Positions 63,881 through 64,000 of a stretch of 64,000 bases of DNA are shown here, piece by piece. Numbering within the stretch: position 1 is the stretch's first letter; each line of letters starts with the position of its first letter. Under the pieces are notes generated by a model. That model was not told where the DNA came from and did not search any database. It saw only the letters and a program-made list of their open reading frames with translations. Origin of the DNA: Slackia heliotrinireducens DSM 20476 (GTDB lineage: Bacteria; Actinomycetota; Coriobacteriia; Coriobacteriales; Eggerthellaceae); contig NC_013165.1 of the NCBI RefSeq assembly GCF_000023885.1, positions 1,736,001 to 1,800,000 on the forward strand, read 5' to 3'. Made by a program: the position numbers and the translations under genes.

Positions 63881-64000
63881 ATGAGGGTTCTTGTTTACGG
63901 CGCCGGCGTAATCGGGTGCCTCTACGCGGCCCTGCTTTCCGAAAGCGGCGTCGACGTGACCGTATACGCCCGCGGGGCGCGGCTTGAAAGCCTGCGGACC
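63881..64000 (+). CDS. Ketopantoate reductase-like (PanE/ApbA) protein, 5' part
   Basis: Forty codons before the window ends. VLVYGAGVIGCLYAALLSESG is the NADP-binding Rossmann start of the ApbA/PanE family. It begins six bases after the M28 stop, so the two are co-transcribed. Confidence 0.75.
   Translation, partial: MRVLVYGAGVIGCLYAALLSESGVDVTVYARGARLESLRT

Noticed and set aside
1-64000. CRISPR array or cas genes
   Set aside because: No regularly spaced repeats of CRISPR type and no Cas-like proteins. The evenly spaced repeats at 51801-51963 lie in a coding region and are iterons.
1-64000. Insertion sequences or transposases
   Set aside because: No transposase frame was found. The only transposon-like trace is the small inverted-repeat element at 59348.

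Overview
The window fits a high-GC Gram-positive of the class Coriobacteriia (Eggerthellaceae such as Eggerthella, Slackia, Adlercreutzia or Gordonibacter). Evidence: actinobacterial-type infC-rpmI-rplT order, a superoxide-reductase-like protein and Fe-S/flavin oxidoreductases pointing to an anaerobe, lipoprotein and LCP cell-wall enzymes, secreted tryptophan/glycine-rich wall-binding repeats, and a complete tRNA-Thr carrying an integrated tailed phage. The genus cannot be fixed by eye.

Left host part (1-23000). Nearly everything is on the minus strand: two flavoproteins, a Cys-rich protein and a NifU-domain protein; a desulfoferrodoxin-like protein; lgt behind an LCP-family wall ligase; murA; the infC-rpmI-rplT translation operon with its own promoter, leader hairpin and probable AUA start; and a tightly packed histidine operon (hisZG fusion, D, C, B, H, A, F, I). 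A PHP-type histidinol phosphatase is encoded convergently and would supply the phosphatase step; no hisE is seen. Then come an operon for a PASTA-like membrane protein, a 45-residue membrane peptide and an amino-acid-type binding lipoprotein behind a long GC-rich leader; comF; a radical-SAM/DNA-metabolism gene pair behind two LexA-like boxes; a small membrane protein; and tRNA-Thr(UGU).

Prophage (22857-57386, about 34 kb). It lies between 192-bp near-identical direct repeats that start in the tRNA-Thr anticodon loop. It is an HK97-fold siphovirus read almost wholly leftward. Order from right to left: integrase and CI-like repressor (plus strand), Cro-like repressor, a MerR/excisionase-like protein, many very small proteins, a second tyrosine recombinase, a replication initiator with an iteron array in its coding sequence, two HNH nucleases, several Lar-like zinc-ribbon proteins, a late regulator, terminases, portal, a MuF/VG15 head protein with a JAB-like C-terminal domain, scaffold, capsid, connectors, tail tube, frameshifted tail chaperones, tape measure, Dit, tail fibre genes, holin and amidase. 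The most striking features are (a) two poly-G tracts at module borders of the tail-fibre genes, one of 9 G (in frame) and one of 10 G (out of frame), which look like phase-variation switches; and (b) the AT-richer JAB-like domain grafted onto the MuF head protein, followed by a small overlapping acidic ORF, which resembles a phage polymorphic effector with its immunity gene.

Right host part (57387-64000). A probable gene remnant, an MBL-fold hydrolase, an AraC-family regulator, a 150-bp inverted-repeat (MITE-like) element, an MFS transporter, an XRE regulator with membrane helices, a secreted wall-binding repeat protein, an M28 peptidase and the start of a PanE/ApbA-type reductase.
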